A stretch of DNA of 64,000 nucleotides from Cardiocondyla obscurior (GCF_019399895.1 NC_091877.1:5838897-5902896); one strand, 5' to 3'. Shown: positions 12,701 through 27,700, numbered from the stretch's first letter. Numbers and translations are program-made. The notes: a model not told the origin generated them from the letters alone.

Positions 12701-15700
12701 CTTAATCGCGTAACGCTCTTACGGCGATAAGTTTCACGGTCCATCTGCCCCTAATATCCCGGAGGGAAGCCACCGGATCGTTGTCGACTTCCCCTCGCGC
12801 CTTTCCTGCTTCCTTCCTGCACGGCTCGAGACTGTCTTTCAAAAAAAAAAAAGAAGGAAAAAAAAAAGAAATAAAAAAAGTACCTACACGATATTCAACG
12901 AAGGCCCGTGGGAATCCACGTGCGAATTCCTTAACGTCTTGCGGATCTCGCGGCAACGACGAGTGTTACGCCAATTTCAAAATTGCGCGAGAAAAGGCGT
13001 GACTGACCGAAGGAGTTAAAAGCAAGCAACAGCCTTCAGCTCATCTGGTGGCTGGTGAGTCTGGCGGACTTTCTCAATTTATACGACGGGTCGACGGATC
13101 CATCGCGACTCTCGACCAGTAGTGAATGAAGCGGAAAACACCCTCGCACCGTTCCCCGCTCTCCTTCTAGTCCGAGAAACGACTTTTCCGCGCTCTAAAT
13201 CACGATTAGAAGAGAGCGAGAGGTACCAGTCGACGCGAAATATTATTACGAGCCCCGTTCCGCCGGCCGATTATTACCGGCGCGGGATATCGACGGGGTA
13301 TTACCGGTGAAATCCAAGCTAATAATTTCATACATACGAGGAGAAAATCGACGGGTTTCTCCGCGGAATTGAGACAATGCCCGGAGGGCGAGCAGAAGGA
13401 ACGGCGCGTGGGAGAAGCTCGTTAGAGCGCCGATCAACGTCGTCGCCTCCGGGAATTTCGCTCGCGTTAAATTAGATGTGAATTAGCGATGCGCTGCACG
13501 GTGATCCCCTGCTCCGCAGCTCCCGATTACTTTCGCAGACGCGTGAAACCGTAATTTCAATTTTACCAGGCCGCGAAACCGTCGGCTACTTCCGATCGCC
13601 TTTCGCAGCTTGCAGCGATCGCGCAGGTGTTTCCGAAAAGACGAGCTTGACGGCGGAACGGCGACGCGTCAAAGTTTATCGGGTCGATTTGCGCGCGTTA
13701 ACGAACGTCATCGCGAGATTTTCGACGGCGAAATTTTCGCAGATTACCCTGTAAATCACGGCGGAAAAAGCGAGTAAAAGTTGGCCGGGGCTTTACGGCC
13801 GATAAACGTCGGCCGTTTCCATCGTCGGCGAGCCGCCAGTTTACATGTCGGCGGTTCCGTTTATCGCGTAAAGCCGCCGTTTTCGCGGGATCGCGGCACG
13901 TAGGTGGCCCTTTCGAGGAAGCCGATTCGCGGACGAATAAATCGTCGTTCGTTATCCGTTGGCTGGATTACAGTTAAAGAATCGACGAGACTGGTTCCCC
14001 GCTTACTCGAGAGCGCGCGCTTCGACGGCGATTAAAACTTGACGAGAAATTCCCTCGTCTCGCGACTAATTGAATTCAATCGCGGGGAGGGTCAACCGCG
14101 AACTTCCTGCGATTAGGTCGATTTCGTACGGAGCGTCGTGGGCGGATGCTGGGTGGCGTGGAGAACGAGAGGCGGCTGGTTCCCCGACGACGGTCACGTC
14201 GCCGGGATGAACTCTGACACTCGGCAATTAAATCATCTCATTTGTTCATACATTGGGCTCGTCGAGGCGCCATACCGCGCGAATGGCGCGTAGGCCGGCG
14301 GATTTTTCACCGCGGCCCTTTTTCTTTCTCTGTTTTTTTTTCCTTTCTTTTTATCATTTTTATTTTTACTCAACAATTCCCGGTGCACTTTGCTCGTGGG
14401 CGGTAAGGCTGCCTTTATCGTAATCAGCGGAAAATTGCGAGTTCCGGTGATTACGGACAAGTGGAAAAAACGCAAAAGTTTCATAGCGAGCGGTACTTCT
14501 GCCTCGTTGTCACGCGCGTTTCTGAATGACCATTCATATGATAATGATCCCACGATCGATGCGCGATTATCCGTTCTTCAAGAACACCTCGCTTTCATCT
14601 AGAATCTAGATCGTAATACGAGAAGTTTCACGTCGAGGGGTTTGACGATTTGCAAGATAAAAAAAAAAAGAAAAAAAAAAATTTCAATAATAATTGCCGA
14701 GGAAAGTTCTTATTTTATTTTTATCGATTTATCGTGAGCCGGAGCGTTGTAATAAAGTAGATTCGAATTAAAAAGCATCTCGTGCATTCTGCGGTATTAT
14801 CGTCATTGAAATTGCATTGAAGTCCTCGAGGTAGCTCGAGGGTACGAAGGGCGACGATGTGGTCTCGCAACATTTGTTCCATTAAAGTCTAGAGGCGGCT
14901 CTCGACTCCCAGGAGTAATATGTGTATTGCGAGCGAAGAGCTCTAGGGGCTTCTCTCTCTGTCTCTCTTTCTCTTGTCTTTTAAAAAAGTCAGTCTCGAA
15001 CAGAGGGTCGAGAAAAGTATGATCAAGCTCGTAATTTCGATTTAAAACGAAAATAGAAAATATTAAAAAAAAAAAGTTAAATTATCACGTTAAAAATATT
15101 AGCAAACTAAAAATAAACTGATAGCCGGAGTGCTTAAAATTAACCGCAAACGTTTCGCAGAGCGACATTTATTTCTGCGCCTTTTGCCCTTATCTTCCGA
15201 AGTCAAAGTTTCCCTCTGGAACTCGTTACGAGTCTATTTTTAGCTACCCTCCGAGAGCAGCCGGTGTCGCTTCCAAGACAATTCCAGGCCGCGGGGTTCG
15301 TTTATGTGGCGATTAGAGAAGTATCGAGTACGTGCCGATCGCGTATCTCGGAAGAGATGCAAAAGAAGCCCCAGAAGCTGCGCCGTCAGACAAATTGAGA
15401 AATGGCCGCGCGTTGTCTCGCCGTTAAAGCACCATTAAAAGCGCGGCGAATGCACTTGGGCGCAGTAGAGCATCTCGGCGGCGGGAAGGAAAGCTTTAAA
15501 AAAAAAATAAAAAAAAGGCAGCCCCGATAAATCTCGGGCGAAGGGAGCCGTATTAGCCCCCGGCATATTCAGGATCACGCGAAGGAGAACACGTCGTTAG
15601 GACGTCTCGCTGCGTAGTTAGGAGATTTATGCATAGAATATGCGCGGAGATCGTGCCGACAATTCGCCCTCATCGCCGCGCTGCTCTACCTCTGATAATT

Positions 15701-18700
15701 TGCGTCGAATAAACCTCGAGCATTACGCGATTTCAGCGGAACGTTTTGATTCCGCTTTAAGTCTGCCTCGCGGAAAAATTCGTTCTACAAGTTAATTAAT
15801 AAAAAGAAAAGGGACCGTGAAAACCTGAAGCGGGACGGTATATTAACGTGTAATTAACTCGTTATCTCGCGATTCGACTGAACTCAAATTCCGACTTTCT
15901 GCTAGTCGGATATTTTTTTTTTTCTTCCGCTTTTTTACATTTTTTATTTATTGAAATTTATCTCGCTTATCACTCGAGAGCCCATTACGTTGGCTCGCAA
16001 CGGCAGCCTCGTGCTTGGCAAATGAGCCTTCTCCGAGTCACTCGCGATAACTTTTCTCCCTCGTGCCTCCCTGGAGCGCGTCTTCTGGAAACACTTGGAC
16101 CGACGACAGACGTTTGGCAGTCACTCCGTTTCTTTCCGACCCGGCTCGCGGCAGGGAAATCGGGTAGGAGTTCTCGACGGTGCTTCCATTTGTAAACAGA
16201 GCCGGCTCCGCCGTGGCTAAAAGGGACCCCGGTCTCACGTGCGCAACAGACGAAACATATACATAAGTCTGAGCCCTCGTGCGATTAATTCGAGCGCGGA
16301 GAGACGGGCCGGCGCGATAACGCGGACAGGCCAATCCGTCGGCGGTGCGCGAGAGCTCGCGGAATTGCGTAAATATTCGAAAAAATACTTGGCAATTGCG
16401 TCACGCCAGGCCACGTAAGGCGAGACGAATGCGGGCTCAGAACGAATCGCGTCACGGCAGGGTGGCCTTACGAATTTCCACGCGGCCGAGCTATAGGCGC
16501 ACGGGCCTAGCTTATACGAGGCCGTTTCCGGTGCACGCGCTGCGTTCCCCGCGTGGGGTGTTCACGCACCTTGCTTCCGCGAAGGTCCACTTTCCATGTC
16601 CGTGTCGCGAGATTACGATCTTCTTCGCGGAGCGGACCTCGCGCAGAAAACGACGGGATCTCGTTCCGCCGACGCGCCCGAATTCGCTCCTCGGTATCGA
16701 GGATCGTAAAACAATGAAACGTGATGTCTTAATTGACACGAGCCGGCGCGCGTTACGTATCGAACAAAAAGCCGGAGGAACCCTTAATCGGGAAAATGAA
16801 GCTCTCGGCTCCATTGTGCTATCAGCGTTGATTTCCGTTCTCGAATTCACTCGCTTCCGCTCACGACGCGCCAGCCGGATGTTGCGGACGATACCCCGTC
16901 GAAATTATCTTTCCGGATCGGTCAGGGAGCGCGAGCGAAGGTGTCGCCGCCGAAACGTCGTCCGGTGAGAAAAATAATGACTCTCATTTCTTTTAAATGC
17001 ATTAAAATTAATTTAATTAACGAAAATTTATTTGACAGATTTTTTTTATTTTTTTTTTATTTTTTTTACTCTTTTGCTTGACACTTGCAACTTCGCCTGA
17101 CGTTTCCAGAAAAACAATTTTCCATTTCAACTCCTTTCCGGTTTCGCAAAATTTATTTTACTTCGCATGTACGTTTGTATATTATATTTGCATAAATATC
17201 CTGTCGAGATAAGAACAAGATAAAGTGCTCTGCAGATATAAACATCGATACGCTTATCGCACGCATGTCGGCGTTATCACAGTTCACGTGGCGTCTATCA
17301 GGAAGGATGAAAAACGGTTCTAGGAAAGAAACGACTTCCACGAGCGGGGGCCCGCGAATCCTTAAAATAACCGGGATAATTCTCTGATTAAACGATCCCA
17401 GCTGACGGGAAACAACATCACAGCGACGCGAACCGCAAAACCGGTTCGCGAGACGCTTGTGGGAACAAAGATGGGCTCGCGATTCACTCTCTGACGTCAC
17501 ACGGTGAAGCGGAAAGTGGGTGGTGAATGGGTGGGCGCGCGAGGCTGTGAGGACGGTCAGTGATCGCTTCTCAGTAGGATCTCCGATAAACGAGCCGCGC
17601 AAGGGAAGAGGAATCGGGGGAGACACGGCGGAGACCGCAAGAAATGTTATTTCCAAAGCGATTGACGGCGAGATCCGCGACTAGATGGTGGTAATTGCCG
17701 AAGGGAAACCTTTGGGACCTTGATTGATACCCGATGCAGGTGGTACATTGTTTGCATGCACGCGCGAGCGCGGCGTTACGCAATTCGCATTGCAATAACG
17801 TTTCGTCACGGTCAGCAGCTTAATGCGTCACCGATCCGCTCCCGGTGACTCAGATCGGTTATAGAAGGGGGAGAAAGGGCCCTTTTCCTCGAGGAGATAA
17901 GAAGGTAAAACAGCTTCAACCTGGTCATGACCGGCGAGCAAAAACAATTCCTTTGATGTACCGTTTTGTTTTCTCTTCGTCTTGTCGGACACGATATATC
18001 CCGATTACAGGCAAAAGAGAAGAGCGCGAGATAAAATAGTACGACAAACTGGTTGCTAAAGCCGGAGAAAGAAAGAGAGAGAGATATCTCAGCTGCGACT
18101 GTTAACAGAGCGGGAGATAAAGGAGTCGCGACGAAGATGAGAAAGTAAAGAGGCTGGGAATCTCTGCAACCGAGAAACGAGTGATTCACTGGACGGCAAA
18201 AAAAAAAGAAAAAAAAGCAAAGAAAGAAAAAGAAGAGGCAAAGAAGGAAGAGCGGTATCCCAGAAGTAATGTGACAGCTCACTTTCTTCATTTCGCTCAT
18301 TCCGCAAAAATGATTGTGGGGAGAAATAAAGTGCCTCCCGGCTCCTGTTTCTTCCGTTACTTTTTTTTTTTTCCACCTCGTTCTCCTCCTTCTTAAAAGT
18401 AACGTTCTAATCGTGAAATGCACGACGAGACACGTAACAAACAATGCTGGAAATACTCGAGCACATTTATTAATTAAATCGAGCGTGTCACGTGCAAAAA
18501 AAAAAAAAAAAAAAAAAAAAAAGACAAAATTATTAAAACAATTCTATTTCATAGGAACGTGCGTATCCGATCTTTTCACTATTTTCGACGGTTTTAAGCT
18601 CTCCCACAAAGAGCTCGCGTTGCGTTGGTCCCTCGGAACCTCCCGGCGGAGGAAAGTCGTTGACGTAAAATTTATCACGTAAGAAAAGCCACTCGTTTTC

Positions 18701-21700
18701 CTTAACCCACTCCGTTGCACCCGGCTCGTAAATCCCACCCGTGCCCTTTAACCTTGATTTTAATCGACAATACAACTGACGCCTTGTCTAAAGTAAAGAG
18801 CAGCGTATTATAAACCTTGTCGGAAAAAAGCACCTAAAGATCTCGGCCATCAGATTACAGCGGAATGTATAGATCAATGAGGCGGTAGATAAACAAGAAC
18901 ATTTCCTTGACTTCACATCTCGCGGACGAGAAGTATTATAAAAACCTCCTTCGAGCGCTATCATGAATATTGATGTTACTAATTAAACGTTAATTAAGCA
19001 TTAATTAAACAAACTAGTATTGTCGGAAGCAAAAATAGCAATCGATTTTCTTCGCGATCGTCGAAATTCTATAAAGACAACAAACGGAAAGAGAGAAGAA
19101 AAAAAAATAAAAAAAAAATACAGTACGAAGAAACAAAAATCGCGAAAAGGTTTGAGGAGTAGCTTTCAGTTGCTTTGTGAGAAACTGTCGTTCACAATGC
19201 AACATTTGCGAACGACTGGATCGCGAAGGAAGAATATCTGATGAGAACACGAAACGTTGAAGGCGATGCGGTGCAACTAGAAGCCCCCTCGTGCCGCGGC
19301 TTCCCCGTGGAATTCAGCGGATCGTCCATTCAAGGAAAAGTCGGTCAACGAAACACACAGCTCGGGCCACAAGCTCGCCGCGAAATGAGCTTTCGCTGAA
19401 CTACGCGCAACGGAAACGTGCGCTTCGAAATCGAGATCGTCGTGGAAAACAATGCTCCTCGCGGGCACCATTTTTTTTTTTCGATCAATTCCTATCGCGT
19501 TGTACGCCAATTTTATCGTTGCGTTGCAGAACGATCCGCCCTTAATACAAATAGAACACGCGCAACAAATTTTGTACTGAAAATTATTTTACTTTTTTTA
19601 CACGAATAAAAGTTTTTCTCGAGAAAAAAAAATGTGTATTAATTTGTTCCTGAAAAATTTAAACCGACACTCTCTGTGGTATTTTCTTTTTCTTTTTTTT
19701 TTTTTTTTTTTAATAATGTCGAAAAAATTATAATCAAACTACTCTCGAAATACAGCGAGAAGTTGGAGGCAGCAGATGCGTCAACAATTATTGGATCCGC
19801 GGTGCGATGACCGCCGACCGCAGGGAATAAAAGCCAAAATAGTTTCGCTCGCTCCATCGTCGTTTTAGAGTTTAGAATTTCGTTGCACGATGGCCGGAGT
19901 TCGCCGCTCGGCTCCCATCAGCAATATTCATCGAGGCGTTCTATGAATTCAATTTTGCAACGACGATTTGAATGCAGATCGCTTTGGCAAGAGCTCGGAC
20001 AATAGAATGTGATTCATGATATATAATAGTCCGTACAATGAAACATCAATGAAACTGTATGTGTAGATGTGGGAGGAGGAAACGAGAGAATCAATCTTTT
20101 TCGCAATAAAATTTCAAAATTAGTCTATAGATCGAAGGGGAATTTAGACGGAAATTTCGACAAATCTAACTATACTTATCTACGGATTAAATCAACCTTC
20201 CTCGTCGTCTTGATTCGCAGAGGAAGCCTACCTAAGTGTCGTTGACCGGCCAAATCAGTCAAGTCTCGCGGAACGCGTTCGTGATCAATCGATTAGTCGC
20301 ATGATCGGCCGAGCAGTGACCGGAAAGTGTTAGAGACAATGGGAAGGTGGTCGGAGGAAATGGCTCACCTAGACCCATCTTGCGCTTGAGCTTCTTCAGC
20401 ACTTTCATCTTGCTGCGCAACGGTGCCAGGATGTTGTTGTCGCCGCTGTTGTTGTGCTGCGGCGACGCGCTCGGCGGTGCGTGCTTGCCGTGGTGGTGAT
20501 GATGGTGATGATGATGATGATGCTGGTGATGGTGGTGGTGATACGGTTCGCAAGGTGATTGCTGATTCTGCGGCTGTTGCTGCACGCTGGCGCCCGAACT
20601 GCCGACGTGAACGCAGCAGTGACAGGGGTGGCTGCTTTTGCTGCCCTTGACCGCGCACTCTCCGGACACCCCCATAAATGTGGCCGTGTTGCTCCCGCGC
20701 GAAGGGTCGCGAGGTACAGGTGTACAGATTTGGAGACTGACGGGGTTGAATGATAAGTCAAGCCGAGGCACGATGGGACCTAGCTCCGATGGCTCACTGA
20801 CGATCGCACTTTCGGACACTTGATCGCGAAGAGGCCGACGAGACTATTTTCTCCGCTTCCTCGTCACACCACTATGCCGGTCGAAGTCGCGAAACTATCC
20901 TAAATGAATTACCTCAGCGCGAAAAAGAGCGGACGAGGCAAACGACCATAGAGCTGCGAATTGAACTGCGACCTCGTAATCCTTTCCCGGCCAGAACCGA
21001 GACCCGTTCATTCGGCGACGTGCAAGCGCCGCGAGCACTGTGCAAACCCTAAACTCAAGGCTGAGAGAAAGAGAAGGGAAGAGAAGACGGCTGCGAGGAG
21101 GACCGCGTGTCACGGCGACGAGTGGGGCGACCTAGCACGTAGATCGCGGATCGCCTGCGTGCCCCGTCCGAGCGCCCTGGGACGACTGACTTTTCTGTCG
21201 TGGAGTGCCGGAGTATTGCTGCAACGCGCGCGAGCCGGCGCCCAATGGCATCGGGCGGATCCCCACCAGAAGATGCTCGGGGCATGGAGGGATTGCATTA
21301 GCACCTGGTGGACAGCTGCCCCTTACCTGGTTTCGACGCACCCGGCCACCCCAACGCGGGGATAACGTCGGTGCCCAGAGTTAGGGCATACGAGACGATC
21401 TCGCCGACTGGAAAAGAGAACTCGCGCTACTCCTCTCCATTAATTTTTCGACCTCCGAACTGCGGATCGTTAACGTTGGTTCGCACGAGTCCTTCTTTTT
21501 CTTTTTTTTTTTTTTCCCACGAAAATCTAGGAGCACAATTCCATACTGGGCGAGACTTTCGTTGGCGATGAATATAGAATGATTGAAACCACCGAGCGTG
21601 CAACAGTTTAATCGGGAAGACCTTTCAGCGCAATAGCAGCGAAACCATCGAGATAAAAGCTCCTCCTCGCTTCCTCCGCCCGGCGAATTGTCTCGAATTG

Positions 21701-24700
21701 AACGGCAATAAATCCACAAGCGCGTTTCGGCTGCCGACTTGGACTCGAGGCGTGTCGGGCGGATCGTGTTTCCATGGGACTCGAGACGCGTCTCTCATCC
21801 CATGACGGCGCGGACCGAGATCTCGCCGAGCGAACTACGAATTACGTAATAACAAATAAAAAGAAAAGAAAAATGATATTCGTGGCGCGAAAGAACTGTC
21901 GCGGGGGGAAACTATACAGGTACCCATATACTTTAAGCTAAAGACAAAATTCGTTCAATCCCTCGAGTCCGGTGGTTTCTTTGAGTTTCTATGCGGGCAC
22001 TTTCAGACCCAAGAAATGATTTATTAGCGCCGTGAGAGGGTTTTTTTAAATTACGATGGCGCAAATGGCGGTCACGCTGCACCGGTGGAAAACACGCCGA
22101 GAGAGAAGAGCGCGGTCCTCCGGGAGAGATAAACCGTCCTTTTTCTCGGCCGACTGAAATTCAATTTGCGCGAAGGAGACACCGAATCAACTTACGTGCG
22201 AAAGAAACGTCGTTACGGCACGGAAAAGGAAGAGGGAATTAGATCTGTATCGAGTTGACAAGATGAAATCGAAATCTCACCGATGTAGCGGATACTCGCG
22301 AGAATTCGATGCTCCTTATCGAACGTTTTCGCTTCCCGATAAAATTTCACGACGTAAATAGCGTAATAATTAATATAAATACTCGTAAATATATCGTTTA
22401 GCGCTCGAGGTAAGGGAACGAAAGAATAATAAAATACTTGTTGCTGAATGGTAACGTCATCGGACATGCAACCCCTTGACACCCCTCCCAGTCCCCCGTT
22501 CGGCTTTGTGTGCCAGTTATGACGCTAAATGACTCGTATTCTTCGCGTACCCCATCGTCGATAACTCAAATTTCGCCGACAGGTTCGCGGCGCAAGGTGC
22601 ATGCTACTTTCATGCACCCTTGCGAAGTCAAAGCATCGGAGCGAATAAAAATTCGTTACCTTATTTCCCCCGCTGCACTGCCTGCCCTATCGATTTTACG
22701 CCGACAAAAGAATTACGCCGGAAAAGAGAAAAGAAATGGAATCGCGCGCGAAACAATGACCCTCGACAGAGGCGTCGCGACGTCAACCTCGGCCATTGTC
22801 CCGACGATTAACGGGGATACAGTCAACCGACGCCGGACATTGTTTTTTTTTTTTTTTTTTTTTTTTACAGCGAGGCGCGAACGCGGCGAAGAAAAATTAA
22901 ATGAAAATCGGCGGCCTCAAAGACGAAGAGGAAGGGCTCGTCACGCCGCGGCGAGCCTCGCGCGGATGTTCTTCCCTCGCGTGCGCGTGTCCCGGGCATT
23001 TTCTCTCGGATGGGAAATATGCCCACGGCACCGTGTGCTTCCTTTCGCGCGTCCTCTTCCTCAGATCGCGACGGTTTCGCTCGTGCGAACGGTCACGCGC
23101 GGGAGTTAACGGGCGCCGGGCCTTTATTCATTGAGATTCAATAACGTAACAATGGGTGGACGCCGGGGAGCTTCTCGGAAGCGTCTCCCGCTTGCGATCG
23201 ATAATTTTGCGTTGTAAGAAGCTTCGTAATTACACATCGAGACGCCGCAGACAGCCCGCGTTTCCGCCCCGCGCGATAAACAGTTCTGTTATAACGAGCG
23301 CGACATGTAACTCGAGCCTTTCATTCCCGTGGGCGATTTAACGATTTAATTACGACGCTGCGGTTCCGTAAGAGGGAATAATTACGGGAGGCCGGGGCCA
23401 GACGCGTCCGAAAGTATGCTCTTTGCATCGCAACGTCAATTAATTCCCCGCTCGTCCTCTCATTATGTCCCCCGTTGCACGCGGGCACGTGAAAACGCAC
23501 GTTGTTACCTGCGCTCGCGCGCGGCCCATGTGCAGCTATTTATATGCACGCGTGCACGTCTTTCCTTCGCCGCGTCGCTACACGATGACGACAATAGGCC
23601 CCCGTTGACCGCAAATGCATAGACGCGTGAATTTCAGAACGTGGGTGCGAAGAGAAGTCTCTTCTCTCGCCGAAAACGACGCAAGGGGAAAATTCGCTGC
23701 CTCTCCACGACCTGGAAGGTGATTTCGTCGCGAGTAAAGCCTCGAGTCTTGCGAAACGTGTCGATGACTTGAGAAAATTAAACAATCGAAAAGAAAAAAA
23801 ATAAAAAGAAGAAGAAAAGAATGAGAAAGAATCTCCAAACGTTTGATCTGGTACCCGTCGAGGCGAGGCGAAACGCTGTCTCGTGCCATGTGCCATTTTT
23901 TTAATTAAAAAATTTTTTTTTTATTATTTATTTTATTTTATTTTATTTGTTTGCGCCGGAGATTTTCAACACTAAGGAATCAACGTAGGCTCACGTGCCC
24001 TCGGCGATCTTGCGGAGGTGAAGCCTCGCAAATCCGGCCGTAGCCTCAAGGAAACGGAGACACGCCTCGGTAGCTCACTCGGCGCGTTCACGGAACTTAA
24101 AATCCGAGAGCGGCGATATACGTTTTGGAGAACGTTCGGAGAAGCACGCGATAAACAATTTATCCGGTGCCTTTCTCCCTCGTTGTCTAAATTTAACGCG
24201 GAAAAACGAACTCACGAACGCAAAGTCCAATGCATCGCAATGCAACGTTGATTAAATTCACTTTTATACCGCGCCGATCAAAACTGAAATACTCGGTCCG
24301 GTTTAATTCCTCTTCGAGTTCCGCTCGAGATTATTATTATTTAATATCTTTGTTCATTATCATTTGTCTTAAGCGGGCGTTCCAGCGCTTCTTTTTAACG
24401 GTACAATATAAGTGTGAGGATAATTTATCGCAAAACGGCCAGAGCAATAAATTAGCACACAAAGGGTACTAAATTCTCCGCGCGGCTCGCGCAATTGTAT
24501 TCCGGCTTAGGCGTCCGATCACTCGGAACTTTTTTTTTTTCCCGCACGCGGCAAATCGCGGAACCGATTGCGCTTTCATTCAAGGAGTGACGAGCGAAGC
24601 GGGGCGCCATGACGTTGTGGAGTTTCTTTCTCGTTTCGCGGTATCGAAAAAGGGGTTGCTCGGTCCAGCATCTGTCCGCCGTGTCGTCTCGCGGTTTCCC

Positions 24701-27700
24701 TCCCTCCTGCCGCCGCAAGTAAGCGGCGGAATCATTCGGATCGCGCAGATGCATCTCCTTAATAGGGATTCCCGGTGTCGAGGATGTCAACGGCGTGCCA
24801 ACCCGTATGCATATAGCATAATGTGAAATAGCGGAAGCGAGGCAGGATGGCAGGAAGTCGGAGAAACCGGCGCGTGCGCGATTCCGCTCCTCGTCCCCTC
24901 AGTGAAAATATAGAAGGCGGAGGAGAGGATACGGGGGGCATTCTAGAGGTGTATCGCCGGCTCGGATTACTATACGCAGCCTCCCCGAAGCGAAGGAAAC
25001 AGATAGATGATGGATCCTGCAACGGTTGCCGCCGACACCGACGTCGGTTCACCGTTTTCTCCCGGCGCAGCTGATCTCGCCTTAATCTCGAATTTCGTAC
25101 GTGAAACGTGCGCGATTCAGTGGGTTCGTTGCCCGTTGCGTAATCGGTAATTAAAATCCCGGGATATAAAAAGGCAAATAAGAATACAAATAAAAAAAAA
25201 ATAAAAAAAAAGAACCGCGAGCGAACGAAACGCTGATATTACGCCGCGTTGGCGACGTAACGAGATTACGACGGTCGAGATTTAATAGCTTTCTTCGACC
25301 GGGCCCGGCGCGAGAGTGTCAAATAATGGAACACAATGGGCAACAAGGCGGAGCCGAGGCTCTCCGCTTGTCTTGAGCGAGGAAGCGGAGATACGCTTCG
25401 CGACCCCCGGGGCGGAATTGACTCTCGCGTCGAACGGGCAACCGCGTCTGAAAACAGTCCGTTCGGGTACGATAAATTTGGAGTATTACGTACTAACTCT
25501 CGTAAAAAAAAAAAAGAAGAAAGAAAAAAAAAAGAACGTATGCATGCAACGCTTTTCCTCGGCGTCTCAGTCCCATTCACAACTCGGTATTTGCGTGCTG
25601 CGTATGAAAGCAACGTTTCCGGAGGAGCAACGAGGCGGCTTATTCAAGATTTAAAACTCGCGTGATTTTCTTACAGTCCTTATCGTTATCGCTGAATCGC
25701 TTCGAAACGGAGGATCGTACTTTGCGATTTAACGTCGTGGTCGATAGAACGGAAGAGGCGAGCGATTACGAGGAACGTCAGGATCAAACGCGTGGGAAGA
25801 AAAAAATTATGCACGAGACACTTATGTGTTTTCGGGGGAGGAGGGAGGGGAAGGCGATAATTCGTTCGCTTTTGTGACGCGCAGGCGACGATATTACGGA
25901 TATTAAAGTACAATATGATCGACATACTGCGCGCTTTTAGAGCCGCGACGCCGAGGACACGAGTCTCTGAACCAAGTTGACCTCATTGTACCACAATCAT
26001 TCTATTATCACTCAATTTATACCGATGCACGGCGGTGTCGTGCACATGTACGAGAATGTCTTAAAGAAAGTATATTGCTCGACACCATCAAGTGTTTCAA
26101 GAAAACATAACTTGCGCCGTAAAAATTAATTTTAATATTTATTAAAAAGCTCGAGTTTTTTTTTCCAGTAATATCAGTATCAATTTTTCCGTTTCCAGTT
26201 AACGTTTCTAAATCAGTGTCGAATCTCCGCGAGAATATTCACGGATCGCTAAACGATGATACTCTAACCTGGCGAACTGGCGCGGGGAACAATCGTAAAG
26301 GCTTTATTTGCGGTACAATTAAACGCATGCTGACAGCTGCATACGGGCGTTATCCTCCGCCGCGTAATGATTCTTCAGCTGTCACCGTATCACTCCGGAC
26401 GAGACGACGAAACGCCCCGGTCTCCCGTTGCCGCGGACAATACCTAAGTGCACCTGTCCTGGCGATGTCAGGAAACTCCCGACACTACGTAACAACGCTC
26501 GGTGGCCGAAGAAGTACTCCCTTATTTTTCCCTTTTTTTTTTTTTTTTTATCATATTCTTACTTATGCGGGTTGCCTACCTTCTCTCTTTTTATCGGTCA
26601 GTCTGATAAATTTAAACTGAAACTCGAATACACCGCAAATGTGTTGCACTCGGAATAAAAACAGTTCCCGCGGGGCTGATTAAAGCGACGCGATGTCGCG
26701 CCGGGATTAAACATCCAAGGCGGCGCCTTCAGGAGCGCGTTATAAAGTCCGAGATAATGTTATATAAACACGCGGATAAGACATGTGATCGGCGACGCGA
26801 GAAGCGCGTGCTGAACAGGCTATTCGTAAAACGGCGTTTGTTCAAGTAGGAGCGAGCAAGTCGGAAGAAAAGCGCGGGGGATACGACTGTTAAGGGACAA
26901 TCACGCCGTAATCGGCTTTTTGGTAGCGACAAAGAGGACCATTATCTCGTTGTTCAAATAGACCGCTTATCGCTGCCCGCCGCAGTCTAGATAGATCGTG
27001 CCAAAAGCAATCTTCGGACGTAACGCGGCATTTTGTAATTTGTGAACAAGAAAGTTTAACCTTATCAGAAATTCGTTTTCCGTAAGTGAAGCTATTATCG
27101 AGATGAACTAATTAAAAAGTGCGGACGCATGAAAGAAGGAAGCACATTTTCAAACATTTTCCAAAAAAAAAAAAAATAAATAAAAAAAATAAAAAAAAGG
27201 AGAGTAAGTATTGTCTCGACTTTTCGTGAATGGCGAGTGGTTCAGGTGACGAGGCTTGAACCAATTCACCAGCCACGCGACATCCAGGAAGCGTCAACGA
27301 AAGGAGTAACATAGTCAATACGCCTCTGCGCCAGGAAGTCCGAGCGCAGATCGCGTTGCCGTGCACGCGATCATTGACAGCGTCTGCTAACAAAGTATAA
27401 CATTCCAATAACTGCACGGAAAAGCAAGCACGTGCGTGCCCCGCAATAGTTACGCCAGAAGTGAACGGCATATGTAGCTTCGTTGTCGACCGAGCGAGCG
27501 AGCGAATGACTGAGTGAGAGAAGTGATCTAGTGCACCTGGCCTGTGTCGAGAACTGTGAAAAGAGTTTGATATTTCAATTGCCATCGATCGGAGAAATAC
27601 TGATAAAACGTATCTTCGAATATAAAAGTATGGATTCTACGTTAAGATGCAAATACATTTTATTTTCCGATTACAGAGCATTGCTACTTGCGTTTTATGT

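Larger units (their letters stand above)
2799..20368 (-). other. neuralized intron between the proximal first exon and NHR1
   Basis: About 17.6 kb with no protein-coding exon that I can support, apart from the weak candidate at 10038-10158. It alternates CpG-rich DNA carrying chance Arg-rich open frames with AT-rich stretches and homopolymer runs. It contains scattered YGTGGGAA motifs (6045, 7300 reversed, 12907, 17458) and GCAGGTG E-boxes (2964, 13623, 17736), motif types known from Notch/proneural enhancers, at a density not far above chance. The region 14.6-16.0 kb and 18.7-20.2 kb are AT-rich and show nothing distinctive. Confidence 0.7.

Noticed and set aside
16345..16968. 207-codon plus-strand open frame
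   Set aside because: Very Arg/Ser-rich, no recognisable domain, within the neuralized intron and overlapped by an antisense frame of similar quality.
17812..18444. 210-codon minus-strand open frame
   Set aside because: Contains poly-Phe from a T-rich run and many Arg/Ser; composition reflects low-complexity DNA.
20405..20761. Other minus-strand frames over the His tract
   Set aside because: They read the CAT/CAC repeat as Thr/Ile or Ser/Pro runs; only the His frame splices in phase to NHR1.
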